From Falseniella ignava CCUG 37419 (GTDB taxonomy: Bacteria > Bacillota > Bacilli > Lactobacillales > Aerococcaceae): a stretch of DNA of 64,000 nt. Position numbers and translations under genes: made by a program. Positions 51,704 to 61,154 of the stretch are shown here, piece after piece. The stretch's first letter is position 1. The number at the start of each line of letters is the position of its first letter. The DNA is taken from NCBI RefSeq assembly GCF_000301055.1, contig NZ_JH932300.1, forward strand, positions 62,001 to 126,000, read 5' to 3'. The notes under the pieces are model-generated. The model did not search any database. It had not been told where the DNA came from and was given only the letters and a program-made list of their open reading frames with translations.

Positions 51704-53116
51704 ATGGATTCCCCGGGTTCCTTGTGGCCGCAGTTGTTGGTACTACTAATATTAATTATGCTAAATGCATTTTATGCGGCAAATGAGACGGCTTATGTGT
51801 CATTGAATCAATCCAAAATTCGTGCCATGGCGGATGACGGCTCACGTAATGCACGTCGTGTGCTTCAATTGATTGAATTACCTGAAACTTTCTTAGCTAC
51901 GATGCAAGTGATTACCACCTTAATCACGTTGGTCATCGGATCACGAATGACATTGTATTATTTATCGTATATGTCTTCCAATGGAACCATGGCGACATGG
52001 AATGTTTTGCAGTATGTAGCGATTGGACTAGGATTTTTAGGATTAGCCTTATTAATTATCGTATTAGGTGAAGTTTATCCTAAGCAAGTGGCGTTGCAAG
52101 CACCAGAACAAGTAGCACTGTCAACGAGTTTCATTATTATGGGAACTTATCGTTTATTTAAACCCTTCGTTTGGTTAATTCAAGTAGCCTCAAGTGGTTT
52201 GCGAAAAATTACGCCAATCGATTTCCATAAGGGAGACGAACGTTTCACACGAGATGAGATGAAAGCCATTCTCTCTGAAAGTCGCGATGAAGGTTCGATT
52301 GACCTAGAGGAATTTACCATGTTGCAAGGGGTATTGTCATTAGATGACAAAATGGCACGGGAGATTATGGTGCCTCGAACAGATACATTTATGATCGATA
52401 TCGAAGACAACTACACTGAAAATATCGCAGAAATTTTGAGTTCACCTTTTTCACGGATCCCAATTTATGAAGATGATAAAGATAATGTGGTAGGGGTCTT
52501 GCATATTAAACACGTACTTAAAGCAGCAGCGGAACATGGGTTTGAACATATTCAGTTGCATGAATTGGCGAGTCCGCCATTGTTTGTTCCTTCAACGATT
52601 TATATCGATGATTTATTGGTAGAGTTTCGCCGAGCGGAGAATCATATGGCGATTTTACGAGATGAGTATGGTGGTGTTGAAGGAATTGTGACGATGGAAG
52701 ATGTCTTAGAGGAAATTGTGGGAGATATCGAAGATGAAACGGATGAAATCTCGTTAGGGGATATTGAACAAATCGATGAGACGCACTTTTATATCAATGG
52801 AATAGTACCATTAGATAAATTCAATAATTATTTTGAAGAGACGTTAGAATCCGATGAAGTAGATACGATTGCAGGATTAATGATCTACCATCTCGGATAT
52901 GTTCCTGAAAATGACGAGCAATTGACATTTCGTGCCAATCGATATGTTCTTACTACCGATACCATCGAAAATGGTCGAATTCGCGGCATTCGCGTTGAGC
53001 TCGATCCGCTTGCCACGATTGATACAGACTATAATTTATATAGTGATGTGGATCAAGAACGCGTCCATCAAGAGTTGACTCGTGAGATAAATGAATTAGA
53101 AACACTCAAGGATTAA
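51704..53116 (+). CDS. CNNM/CorC-type membrane protein (DUF21-CBS-CorC_HlyC)
   Basis: A 470-residue protein. Residues 1-~190 are a DUF21 membrane domain with about four helices (LNAFYAANETAYVSLNQSKIRAMADDG is its signature start; LGEVYPKQVALQAPE lies near 125). Residues ~205-335 form a CBS pair (MVPRTDTFMIDIEDNY, MAILRDEYGGVEGIVTMEDVLEEIVGDI), and ~345-430 the CorC_HlyC domain. Family members such as MpfA and YhdP export or gate Mg2+; hemolysin is a misnomer. AAAAGGAGAG precedes the ATG. Confidence 0.92.
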   Translation: MDSPGSLWPQLLVLLILIMLNAFYAANETAYVSLNQSKIRAMADDGSRNARRVLQLIELPETFLATMQVITTLITLVIGSRMTLYYLSYMSSNGTMATWNVLQYVAIGLGFLGLALLIIVLGEVYPKQVALQAPEQVALSTSFIIMGTYRLFKPFVWLIQVASSGLRKITPIDFHKGDERFTRDEMKAILSESRDEGSIDLEEFTMLQGVLSLDDKMAREIMVPRTDTFMIDIEDNYTENIAEILSSPFSRIPIYEDDKDNVVGVLHIKHVLKAAAEHGFEHIQLHELASPPLFVPSTIYIDDLLVEFRRAENHMAILRDEYGGVEGIVTMEDVLEEIVGDIEDETDEISLGDIEQIDETHFYINGIVPLDKFNNYFEETLESDEVDTIAGLMIYHLGYVPENDEQLTFRANRYVLTTDTIENGRIRGIRVELDPLATIDTDYNLYSDVDQERVHQELTREINELETLKD

Positions 53117-53121
53117 TGATG

Positions 53122-53170
53122 AACGAGCCTACAGTATCCTCGAATGAGGGGTAGGTTCGTTATTTATTTT
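53122..53170 (+). terminator. Rho-independent terminator after the CorC gene
   Basis: AACGAGCCTAC (53122-53132) pairs with GTAGGTTCGTT (53151-53161), with inner CCTC/GAGG, then a T-rich tail. Confidence 0.85.
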
Positions 53171-53189
53171 AATAAAGGAGAAATAAAGA

Positions 53190-53867
53190 ATGTTAAATGA
53201 AATGATGCATCACCCTGTTGTGATGGAGAAAGTAGTCGAATTTATGCGGACGGCTCAGGGTGGATTTGATAGTGAAGGTGTTAATCAAATTCAAGCTTAT
53301 GCCAATGAAAGAGGGATTCCAATTATTCCTCATGAAACCGCAAAGTTCATTGATCTATTCATGAGTATTATTCAACCTGAACAAATATTAGAAATTGGCA
53401 CTGCTATCGGTTTCTCTGCTAGTTTGATGGCGCAACATTTGACCTCTCAAGGCCATTTAACAACTATTGACCGTTATCCCTTAATGTACGAACGAGCGAA
53501 AGAAAATTTCAAACACCTAGCCTTGGAGGAGCGGATCACCTTATTAGAAGGAGATGCGGCTGACATATTACCAACACTAAATGGGCCGTATGATGTTATT
53601 TTTATGGATAGTGCCAAAGCAAAATATGTCGAATTTTTCCCAGAATGCATGCGACTTCTGAAGGTTGGAGGCGTATTATTAATCGATGATGTGCTTCAAG
53701 GAGGAACCGTCTTGGATGATGAATCAACCATTCCAAAACGAGTTCGAAAAATTCATCGAAAATTGAACGAGTTATTTGAAGTAGTCTATGCATCGCCTCA
53801 CCGCGCTTCTTTGATTCCGTTAGGGGATGGGTTGTTGTTGATTCGTAAAGAAATAATTGAAGAATAG
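53190..53867 (+). CDS. trmR: tRNA 5-hydroxyuridine methyltransferase TrmR (YrrM)
   Basis: A 225-residue class I SAM-dependent O-methyltransferase of family 3. SAM motifs are ILEIGTAIGFSASLMA (~residue 68), TIDRYPLMYERAKENF (~95), DVIFMDSAKAKYVEFFP (~135) and GGVLLIDDVLQGG (~160). The match is to Bacillus YrrM/TrmR, which methylates 5-hydroxyuridine-34 to 5-methoxyuridine after TrhP acts. In Bacillus yrrM-N-O are adjacent; here TrhP/YrrN lie 12.5 kb upstream. GGAGAAAT precedes the ATG. Confidence 0.88.
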   Translation: MLNEMMHHPVVMEKVVEFMRTAQGGFDSEGVNQIQAYANERGIPIIPHETAKFIDLFMSIIQPEQILEIGTAIGFSASLMAQHLTSQGHLTTIDRYPLMYERAKENFKHLALEERITLLEGDAADILPTLNGPYDVIFMDSAKAKYVEFFPECMRLLKVGGVLLIDDVLQGGTVLDDESTIPKRVRKIHRKLNELFEVVYASPHRASLIPLGDGLLLIRKEIIEE

Positions 53868-53959
53868 TTTTATAAAACGAAAAGGTCAAGCAAATTTAGC
53901 AAAAAATTCACATCTCTTTGCTATACTGTGAAGAGAAATGGACAAAGAAGAGAGGTAGT

Positions 53960-55342
53960 ATGTCGATGAAGAAATTTCTTATAGGGTTATTGTCATTGTT
54001 TCTTATTTTGTTGATAGGATACGGCGCAGGTATTGGCTACTACGCTGATCGATTTCAAGTAAATACAACATTCGATTCAGTTGATGTGAGTAATTTAACG
54101 TTAGCTCAAGCTCGAGAGAAAGTCCAAAATCACTTAGATCAACAAGTGGTCGACATCAAGGAAAATGGTAAGGAATTGGGTCAATTACAGCTTAAAGATT
54201 TAAAGAGTGAGTTTAAGTTTGAAACAGCGTTAAATAATACTTATCAAAATCAAAATCCGAATTATTGGATTATGAACTTTTTTAATTCTAATCATCACGC
54301 ATACTCTTCAAACCAGGGTGTCACTTTTGATGATGAATCGTTGCGCCAGCGACTTGCTGATATGGGTATTAATAATGAACAACGTTCTGTAGGTCAGCCC
54401 GTTAGTATTGCCTATTCAGATCATCAAGGGTACTACTTAACCGAAGCGACGCAAGGCGATATGATTGATTACGATAAGCTAGCGACACTTATTGGGAAGA
54501 CAATAGCGAACGATGAGCATACAGTAGAATTAAATCAAGCTTATCGTGAAGTAGAAGATGACAGCGAAATTAAGGAAAAAGCTGAAAAGGTGATGGAACG
54601 CATCAATCAAGTTATCGCAACAAAAATCACCTTACAAATTGCAGGAGAAGACGTTGTGATTCCAGAGGAGAAAATTCAAAGTTGGATCCAATTTGACCAA
54701 AGCAATCAATTAGTCTTTGATGAAGAAGCAATTTACGATTATTTAGGTGAATTAAATGATCAATATGCGACATATAATAAATCACGCCAATTCAATTCAA
54801 CTTATGACGGCCCCGTAACGGTTCAGCCCGGCACGTTAGGTTGGTCTATCGACCGTGAAAGTGAAACGCAGGCTATCGTCAATGATCTACAATCGGGGCA
54901 ATCCGTTACGCGAGAACCTGTTATTGTTGGGACTGGATATAATCAAGCCGATGATATTGGCAATAGCTATGTTGAAGTATCAATTACCCATCAACATATG
55001 TGGATTTATCGCGATGGACAGTTGGTGATAGAAACCCCAATCGTTACAGGACAAGTAGGAACAGATACGATTCCCGGGGCTTACTCTGTTTGGAATAAAG
55101 CTGAAAATGAAAATCTGAAAGGCTATAACCCACGAACGGAAAAGGAATATGATGTCCCAGTAAGCTACTGGATTCCATTTGATGATACCGGTCAAGGGAT
55201 TCATGATGCAGATTGACAAGCGAACTTTGGTGGAACGACTTATTTAGAAAGAGGCTCCCTAGGATGTGTCAATACACCACCATGGATTATGGGCGAGGTA
55301 TATGCAGCGATTGATATTGGCATGCCAGTGATTGTTTACTAA
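53960..55342 (+). pseudogene. L,D-transpeptidase gene interrupted by in-frame TGA
   Basis: Residues 1-418 are open: membrane helix (KKFLIGLLSLFLILLIGYGAGIGYYA), two peptidoglycan-binding-type repeats (~35-300) and the start of a YkuD L,D-transpeptidase domain (VEVSITHQHMWIYRDGQLVIETPIVTG, ~345). At 55214-55216 a TGA stands where the family has Trp in IHDADWQ; reading on in the same frame gives QANFGGTTYLERGSLGCVNTPPWI...MPVIVY and a TAA at 55342. The catalytic box also reads GSLGC instead of GSHGC, so two lesions hit the active site. It would have crosslinked or anchored cell wall. An extended -10 TGCTATACT (ending 53927) drives it. A sequencing error could explain the stop but hardly both changes. 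Confidence 0.8.
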
Positions 55343-55358
55343 TTATGAATTATAGTAA

Positions 55359-55397
55359 AGCGTTGGATTGATGATTTACGATCAATTCAACGTTTTT
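55359..55397 (+). terminator. Rho-independent terminator after the L,D-transpeptidase remnant
   Basis: AGCGTTGGATTGAT pairs with ATCAATTCAACGTT (two wobbles), followed by a T-run. Confidence 0.85.
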
Positions 55398-55499
55398 TAT
55401 TAAGGAAAAGCTACGTATAACCTAACTAATTCGGTGAGGATTGGCAGTTATCCTTGGAATTGGTATAATAAGATGATTAATAAAGAAGGAGTGGTATCC

Positions 55500-56366
55500 A
55501 TGGCTGAATCATTGGAATTAGTTGTCATTACAGGAATGAGTGGAGCAGGTAAAACGGTTGCGATGCGAAGCTTTGAAGATCTAGGGTTTTATTGTATTGA
55601 TAACATGCCACCGTCAATTCTGCCAACTTTTTGGGAATTGATTAAAGAATCAGGTAAAATTAACCGAGTCGCGCTCGTGGTAGACTTAAGAACGCGGGAA
55701 TTTTTTGATGATTTAGAGCGCGTATTATCCAATATGATTGATACACAACATGTTACCACCCGAATTTTATTTTTAGATGCATCAGATACGACACTGGTCT
55801 CAAGATACAAAGAAACCCGTCGCAAGCACCCATTAGCAGAAGATGATCGTATTTTGGTGGGAATTCAACGAGAGCGCGCCTTGCTTGAAACCTTAAAAGC
55901 ACGGGCTCAAATTATTATTGATACAACTGGATTAAAACCCAAACAATTACGAGCAAAAATTAATGAACATTTTGACACGCTGAATCAAGAAACATTTCAT
56001 ATTGAAGTAATGTCTTTTGGTTTTAAATATGGTGCACCCATTGATCCGGATATTATTATGGATGTAAGATTCTTACCTAATCCTTATTACATTGAAGAGT
56101 TACGTCCACTAACGGGGGAAGATAGCCGGGTATATGATTATGTGATGCAACAACCTGAGACTGAACAGTTTTATAAACGTTTTATGGAGTTGATTCGCTA
56201 TTGTATGCCGGGTTATAAGAAAGAAGGCAAGGCAGTAGTTACGATTGGTATTGGATGTACAGGTGGGAAACACCGCTCGGTTTCTTTAGCGCGACGCATT
56301 GCTAAAGATTTGGCAAACGATGATTATCGAGTCAATATAACTCATCGCGATAGCCAGAAGAAATAG
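55500..56366 (+). CDS. rapZ: RNase adapter RapZ / nucleotide-binding YvcJ
   Basis: A 288-residue P-loop protein: Walker A GMSGAGKT (~residue 14), DLGFYCIDNMPPSILP, FLDASDTTLVSRYKETRRKHPL (~85) and the C-terminal GCTGGKHRSV (~245). Enterobacterial RapZ controls glmZ and so GlcN-6-P synthesis; in Firmicutes the role is less clear, with competence and UDP-GlcNAc links. The ATG at 55500 with GAAGGAG upstream is preferred to the longer frame from 55434. It heads the conserved rapZ-yvcK-whiA operon; yvcK follows 14 bases later. Confidence 0.95.
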   Translation: MAESLELVVITGMSGAGKTVAMRSFEDLGFYCIDNMPPSILPTFWELIKESGKINRVALVVDLRTREFFDDLERVLSNMIDTQHVTTRILFLDASDTTLVSRYKETRRKHPLAEDDRILVGIQRERALLETLKARAQIIIDTTGLKPKQLRAKINEHFDTLNQETFHIEVMSFGFKYGAPIDPDIIMDVRFLPNPYYIEELRPLTGEDSRVYDYVMQQPETEQFYKRFMELIRYCMPGYKKEGKAVVTIGIGCTGGKHRSVSLARRIAKDLANDDYRVNITHRDSQKK

Positions 56367-56380
56367 AGACGAGGAAAATT

Positions 56381-57376
56381 ATGAGTGAAATAAAACCTAA
56401 TAAAAAAGTAGCAGTCATCGGAGGAGGAACGGGGCTTCCTGTTATTTTACGAGGACTTAAGGGCATTAACGCTCAAATTACGGCCGTGGTCACGGTAGCG
56501 GACGATGGTGGTAGTAGTGGGATTATTCGTGACTATGTGAATGTGGTGCCACCAGGCGATATTCGTAACTGTATTTGTGCGCTATCAGAAAGTCCGGAAG
56601 AAGTTATTGAAATGTTTCAATACCGCTTTAATACGGATGATGCCTTTTTAGCTGGACATGCGATTGGAAATTTATTAATTGCTGCCCTTAAAGAAATGAA
56701 CGGCTCATTGCAACAAGCGATTGATACCTTATCAAAATGGATGAGTGTGAAAGGCCAAATCCTCCCTGCAGCACAAGAAGCCTTAATCTTAAATGCTTAC
56801 TTTAAAGATGGGACGATGGCGAAAGGTGAATCGAAAATTGCGCTTCATCGTAAGCCGATTGATTATGTCACGGTAACGCGTCACAACGGAGAGCCTGCGG
56901 TAGACGCATCGCCACGTGTTGTACAGGCTATTTTAGAAGCTGATATGGTGGTGTTGGGTCCAGGAAGTCTTTATACAAGTATTTTACCGAACTTGATGAT
57001 TGAGCAAATCCGGCATGCGATGATGGAGACATCTGCGGAGATTGTTTATATTTGCAATATTATGACTCAACTTGGAGAAACGGAGAACTTTACTGATGCA
57101 AATCATGTGGAAGTATTAAATCATCATCTAGGAAAACCACTGATTGATACCGTACTTGTAAACACTGCAAAAGTTCCCGAAGACTATATTATGAACCAGC
57201 CCAATGAAGAATATTTATTGCAAGTGAAACATGATTTCCAAGCTTTGCGAGATCAAGGATGTCGTGTCATCTCAGCTGAATTCTTGAGTATGAAAGATGG
57301 TGGAGCGTACCATGATACGCAAAAAGTTGTCCATGAATTAAGTTATTTATTAAACACACCAGAATTTAAACTTTAA
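56381..57376 (+). CDS. yvcK: Gluconeogenesis factor YvcK (CofD-like, UDP-GlcNAc-binding)
   Basis: A 331-residue CofD-fold protein. VAVIGGGTGLPVILRGLK, TVADDGGSSGIIRDYVNVVPPGDIRNCICALSE (~residue 37-70) and GPGSLYTSILPNLM (~205) are diagnostic. YvcK/CuvA binds UDP-GlcNAc, directs envelope precursors and is needed for growth on gluconeogenic carbon; it is often phosphorylated by Ser/Thr kinases. Operon position between rapZ and whiA is conserved. Confidence 0.95.
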   Translation: MSEIKPNKKVAVIGGGTGLPVILRGLKGINAQITAVVTVADDGGSSGIIRDYVNVVPPGDIRNCICALSESPEEVIEMFQYRFNTDDAFLAGHAIGNLLIAALKEMNGSLQQAIDTLSKWMSVKGQILPAAQEALILNAYFKDGTMAKGESKIALHRKPIDYVTVTRHNGEPAVDASPRVVQAILEADMVVLGPGSLYTSILPNLMIEQIRHAMMETSAEIVYICNIMTQLGETENFTDANHVEVLNHHLGKPLIDTVLVNTAKVPEDYIMNQPNEEYLLQVKHDFQALRDQGCRVISAEFLSMKDGGAYHDTQKVVHELSYLLNTPEFKL

Positions 57377-57402
57377 TCATGATTATTTAGGGGGTGGATG
57401 CT

Positions 57403-58326
57403 ATGACCTTTGCAGCGGATGTCAAAAAAGAATGCACGCTGTTAGAGGTGCATAAAGAGCATGCCAAGGCAGAACTGGCCGCTTTAATTCGAATCAATGG
57501 GAATGTGTCAATCTATCAGCAACGATTCATCTTAAATATTCAAAGTGAAAACGCAGCGATTGCTCGACGCATCTACACACTTATCAAAGAGCACTATAAT
57601 GTGGAAGGCGAACTTCTCGTCCGCCGAAAAATGAAACTTAAGAAAAACAACGTCTATATTGTGCGTGTACGTACTCAGGTCAAAGAAATTTTAGAAGATT
57701 TAAGTGTAATGGGACCAGCTGGAATTCAATCAAAAATCCCAGAAGATATTTTACAAAGTGATGCTAAAAAGCGTTCCTATTTGCGGGGCGCATTTTTAGC
57801 GAGTGGTTCGGTCAACAGTCCTGAAGGCGCAAATTATCACCTTGAAATCTACACTAACTATGAAGAACATAACGAAGCATTATGCCATATGATGAATGAA
57901 TTTGGTTTAAATGCCAAAATGGTACAGCGACGCAACGGCTATATTACTTATTTAAAAGAAGCGGAAAAAATCGCAGACTTTTTAATTTTAATTGGGGCTA
58001 CCAGCGCAGTGCTGCGGTTTGAAGATATACGGATTGTGCGAGATATGCGTAATTCGGTGAATCGACTTGTCAATATGGAAAATGCGAATTTGAATAAGAC
58101 GATTGATGCGTCGCAAAGGCAACGTGAAGCGATTCAAATTATTGAAGAAACTAAAGGGTTAGATTGGTTGCCGGATAAGTTACGAGAAATGGCAATCTTT
58201 CGTCAAGCTAATCCAGATATGAGCTTAAAGCAATTGGGTGAAGAAATTCCTGGAGGTCCGATTAGTAAATCCGGAGTAAATCATCGACTACGAAAACTGG
58301 TCCAAATTGCAGAAACTTTAAAATAA
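57403..58326 (+). CDS. whiA: Sporulation/cell-division regulator WhiA
   Basis: A 307-residue protein: N-terminal LAGLIDADG-endonuclease-like domain that has lost catalysis (residues ~1-200, with [29 protein letters not shown] near 125) and a C-terminal helix-turn-helix (~225-307, [34 protein letters not shown]). In Firmicutes WhiA affects chromosome segregation and fatty-acid composition. The ATG at 57403 follows AGGGGGTGG; an in-frame GTG at 57394 overlaps it. Confidence 0.95.
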   Translation: MTFAADVKKECTLLEVHKEHAKAELAALIRINGNVSIYQQRFILNIQSENAAIARRIYTLIKEHYNVEGELLVRRKMKLKKNNVYIVRVRTQVKEILEDLSVMGPAGIQSKIPEDILQSDAKKRSYLRGAFLASGSVNSPEGANYHLEIYTNYEEHNEALCHMMNEFGLNAKMVQRRNGYITYLKEAEKIADFLILIGATSAVLRFEDIRIVRDMRNSVNRLVNMENANLNKTIDASQRQREAIQIIEETKGLDWLPDKLREMAIFRQANPDMSLKQLGEEIPGGPISKSGVNHRLRKLVQIAETLK

Positions 58327-58328
58327 AA

Positions 58329-58402
58329 AAAGTATTTCACTCCTTTTTTGTGTACTTATTACTAGCCCCGATTTTTTGGGTAAAAAAGAAAGGAGTGACT
58401 TT
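58329..58402 (+). promoter_or_regulatory. Stem that would mask the ssb ribosome-binding site
   Basis: CACTCCTTT (58338-58346) is the exact complement of AAAGGAGTG (58389-58397), which is the ssb ribosome-binding site. After a 4-base bulge the helix continues with AAAGT (58329-58333)/ACTTT (58398-58402). The pairing would hide the site on transcripts reading through from whiA. Confidence 0.55.
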
Positions 58403-58403
58403 A

Positions 58404-58832
58404 ATGAATAAAGTCGTTTTTGTAGGTCGAGTTGTCCGAGATGTTGAAGTGAGACAAGTAGGGAGTAATGGACGAGTGGTTAATAATGTGATTGCGATTC
58501 AACGACACCATCGTGATAGTAATGGTAATCGTGCCACAGATTTTATTCCATTTGTTGCTTGGGATCATTTGGCAGAGTTAATGGATCGTTATTGTAAAAA
58601 AGGGGATCAAATCTCTTTGGCTGGACGGATGCAAAGTAGAAAATATAAAAATCGAGAAGAACAGGATGTCTATGTCATTGAATGTCTCGTTGAAGAACTG
58701 ACATTGATTGGATCAAACCCTACTTCTAATACGAATGAATCCGCGCAAGCCGTGCCCCCAGCCCCACGTGAAGAAGAAAAAGTTGGAGTAATAAGTTCAG
58801 ATACTCCGCTGACGGTCGGGCAACCGAAGTAA
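58404..58832 (+). CDS. ssb: Single-stranded DNA-binding protein, short second copy
   Basis: A 142-residue SSB: OB-fold KVVFVGRVVRDVEVRQVGSNGRVVNNVIAIQRH...DFIPFVAWDHLAELMDRYCKKGDQISLAGRMQSRKYKNREEQDVYVIECLVEEL (residues 1-~105), then a short tail ending VGQPK. The acidic tip (DDDIPF-type) that recruits replication partners is missing, as in competence-induced SsbB proteins. With comF in the same window, a role in DNA uptake is possible, though no competence box was seen. The ATG follows AAAGGAG, possibly masked by the stem upstream. No rpsF/rpsR neighbours, so this is not the housekeeping ssb. Confidence 0.9.
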   Translation: MNKVVFVGRVVRDVEVRQVGSNGRVVNNVIAIQRHHRDSNGNRATDFIPFVAWDHLAELMDRYCKKGDQISLAGRMQSRKYKNREEQDVYVIECLVEELTLIGSNPTSNTNESAQAVPPAPREEEKVGVISSDTPLTVGQPK

Positions 58833-58846
58833 GATGAAGTAGATTT

Positions 58847-58876
58847 AAGAAGCGGCTTTAGGTCGCTTCTTTTTAA
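58847..58876 (+). terminator. Rho-independent terminator after ssb
   Basis: AAGAAGCG pairs with CGCTTCTT around GCTTTAGGT, followed by T residues. Confidence 0.8.
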
Positions 58877-59013
58877 TGGCTAAGATGAATGTGTGAAAAA
58901 ATCATGAAAACAAAGAGAGTTTTTATGTTAATCGATGAAACATCAGCGATTTTTCGGTGAATCGTGTATAATAAAGCTGACAGAATACGCTGAACAACAA
59001 AAGGAGAAGACCG

Positions 59014-59736
59014 ATGAATATATTGATGATTGAAGATAATGACTCTGTAATTGAAATGATGTCGATGTTTTTTGAAAGTGAACAATTTAACGCAAGCTTT
59101 TATCAAGACGGACTTGAAGGGTATCAAGCCTATAAAAATGCATCGAATCAATGGGACATTATCTTGTTAGATTTAAATCTACCTTCAATGGATGGCATTC
59201 AAATTTGTCGTGCGATTCGCGAAGAAGATAAAGAAACGCCAATTATTATGTTAACGGCACGTGACTCCGAGAGCGACCAAGTGATTGGTCTAGAGCTCGG
59301 CGCAGATGATTACGTCACCAAACCTTTTAGCCCAATGACTTTAATTGCTCGGATGAAAGCTCTGCATCGTCGCTCACAACATCATCATGTAACAAGTGAA
59401 GAAACATCACAAAAAACGAGTGAATTCGATGTTGAGACAGACTTAATTCATATTAATACATCAACTCGCGAAGCCTATTATCATGATAAACCAATTGAAA
59501 ATCTAACGCCGAAAGAATTTGATCTTTTGGTGACATTTGTCCAAAGTCCCAAGCGGGTCTTTAGCCGAGATGATTTATTAACGAGTTTGTGGGAAGATCC
59601 ATTTTATGGTGATGAGCGGACGGTTGATGCGCATATTAAGAAGCTTCGCCAAAAAATCGAAGCAGTTGGACCGCAAGTGATTCAAACAGTCTGGGGTGTA
59701 GGTTATAAATACGAAGCACCAGGTGAGGAAGCATGA
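59014..59736 (+). CDS. OmpR-family response regulator
   Basis: A 240-residue regulator: receiver domain (ILMIEDND acidic pair at residues 7-8, phospho-acceptor D53 in ILLDLNLPSMDG, MLTA, KPFSP) and a C-terminal winged helix (LTPKEFDLLVTFVQSPKRVFSRDDLLTSLWEDPFYGDERTVDAHIKKLRQKI...QTVWGVGYKY). The linker is long and His/Ser/Thr-rich (~125-145). AAAGGAGAAG precedes the ATG. It overlaps the kinase start by four bases (ATGA), and the kinase in turn overlaps the reductase, giving one coupled unit. Confidence 0.93.
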   Translation: MNILMIEDNDSVIEMMSMFFESEQFNASFYQDGLEGYQAYKNASNQWDIILLDLNLPSMDGIQICRAIREEDKETPIIMLTARDSESDQVIGLELGADDYVTKPFSPMTLIARMKALHRRSQHHHVTSEETSQKTSEFDVETDLIHINTSTREAYYHDKPIENLTPKEFDLLVTFVQSPKRVFSRDDLLTSLWEDPFYGDERTVDAHIKKLRQKIEAVGPQVIQTVWGVGYKYEAPGEEA

Positions 59737-61154
59737 AAGTATTTTGGCAACAATTATTAGGATTCTCCTTAATCATTGTCATTGCCATTATGTTGTTTGC
59801 TTTTCGAATTGAGCGCCAAATTAGTAATAATTTAATTGATTCGCGAGAACAACAATTGCTTAATTATGGGAATAATATTGTTAACAATAATTTTTCTCGT
59901 TATGATCTAGTACGGACATCACAGCTATTGGCTCGCGAAAATATTTCGATCCAAGTTTATTTATCCGACGGGCGAATTATCTATCCAACTTATGACCAAC
60001 GCTATCAATCAAGCTTAACCCAGGAAGAATTAGCGAAGCTTCAGTCAGGAAATTATTTGGGATTTCGTTCGGTTGAGCGGCAAATATCTGATCATGGAAC
60101 AGAAACTTACTTAATGGTTTATTTACCGCACCAAGATGTGGGGGAGTTTCCATCGGGATTTATTAGTCTGGCTGCGCCGCTCAATGATTTAGAAGAGCAG
60201 TTACACAGCCTGAGGGTGACGATTGCAGTTTCGCTATCCATTTCGTTAATCATCGGTGGTGCATTAAGTGCATTTTATTCAAATTACAGTACGCGCAAAA
60301 TTCGTCGGTTACAAGAGGCGACCCAGCAAATTGGACAAGGCAACTTTGATGTTGTTCTAGACACTTCTTCGCATGATGAATATGGTGACTTGGCACGCGA
60401 TTTTGATAGTATGACTCAGTCTTTGATTGCTTCCCAAGAGGAAATTAAACGTCAAGAAGAACTTAGAAGACAATTTATGATGGATGTGGCGCATGAAATG
60501 CGTACCCCACTCACAACGATGAGTGGATTACTGGAAGGACTAATCCATAAAGTAATTCCTGAACATCAACAAGATCGAAGTTTGAAGTTAATTGAACAAG
60601 AAACACATCGACTAACGCGCTTGGTGAATGAGAATTTAGATTATGAGAAAATTCGCAGTCGACAAATTGTCTTGAAAAAGCAATCGATTAATGGTGTAGC
60701 GCTATTTGAACAAATCCAAACGCAGTTGAGTGAGAAAGCCGCACAAAAAAATGACACGATTCTCACTCAAGCAGCGGAAGATTTAGTGATTTGGGGCGAT
60801 TATGATCGAATTGTACAAGTGCTCATTAATCTAGTCACCAATGCAATCCAATTCAGTCAAGAAAGCGACATTATTTTACATGGCTCAATGCATTCAGATT
60901 ATAGCGAGATGATTGTAGAAGATTTTGGCATTGGAATTGATCCGGATGAAGTGAATCGGATTTGGGAGCGATTCTATAAAGCCGATGTGTCGCGTAAAAA
61001 CACCGAGTTTGGTGAATCAGGAATCGGGTTGGCGATTGTCCAATCCATTATTGAAACGCATGATGGGCAAATTTTTGTCGAAAGTAAAAAAGGTGAGGGA
61101 ACACGGTTTATTATTCATTTGCCCCACCAAGAGACAACGAAAGGAAATCAATGA
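59733..61154 (+). CDS. Sensor histidine kinase
   Basis: A 473-residue membrane kinase. First helix ~5-22, extracytoplasmic sensor ~25-165 (no named fold seen), second helix ~167-188, HAMP (~190-242), HisKA with the phospho-acceptor H254 in MMDVAHEMRTPLTT, and HATPase_c (N box NLVTNAIQFS, G1 EDFGIGIDPDEV, F/G2 GESGIGLAIVQSI). The cognate regulator precedes it. The stimulus is unknown; coupling to a flavodoxin-fold reductase gene suggests redox or electrophile stress (inference). Confidence 0.93.
   Translation: MKVFWQQLLGFSLIIVIAIMLFAFRIERQISNNLIDSREQQLLNYGNNIVNNNFSRYDLVRTSQLLARENISIQVYLSDGRIIYPTYDQRYQSSLTQEELAKLQSGNYLGFRSVERQISDHGTETYLMVYLPHQDVGEFPSGFISLAAPLNDLEEQLHSLRVTIAVSLSISLIIGGALSAFYSNYSTRKIRRLQEATQQIGQGNFDVVLDTSSHDEYGDLARDFDSMTQSLIASQEEIKRQEELRRQFMMDVAHEMRTPLTTMSGLLEGLIHKVIPEHQQDRSLKLIEQETHRLTRLVNENLDYEKIRSRQIVLKKQSINGVALFEQIQTQLSEKAAQKNDTILTQAAEDLVIWGDYDRIVQVLINLVTNAIQFSQESDIILHGSMHSDYSEMIVEDFGIGIDPDEVNRIWERFYKADVSRKNTEFGESGIGLAIVQSIIETHDGQIFVESKKGEGTRFIIHLPHQETTKGNQ

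Noticed and set aside
55214-55216. UGA read as tryptophan in this organism
   Set aside because: comFC, ybaK, the ddl-coupled gene, the response regulator and the kinase all end naturally at TGA, and Trp is encoded by TGG throughout.
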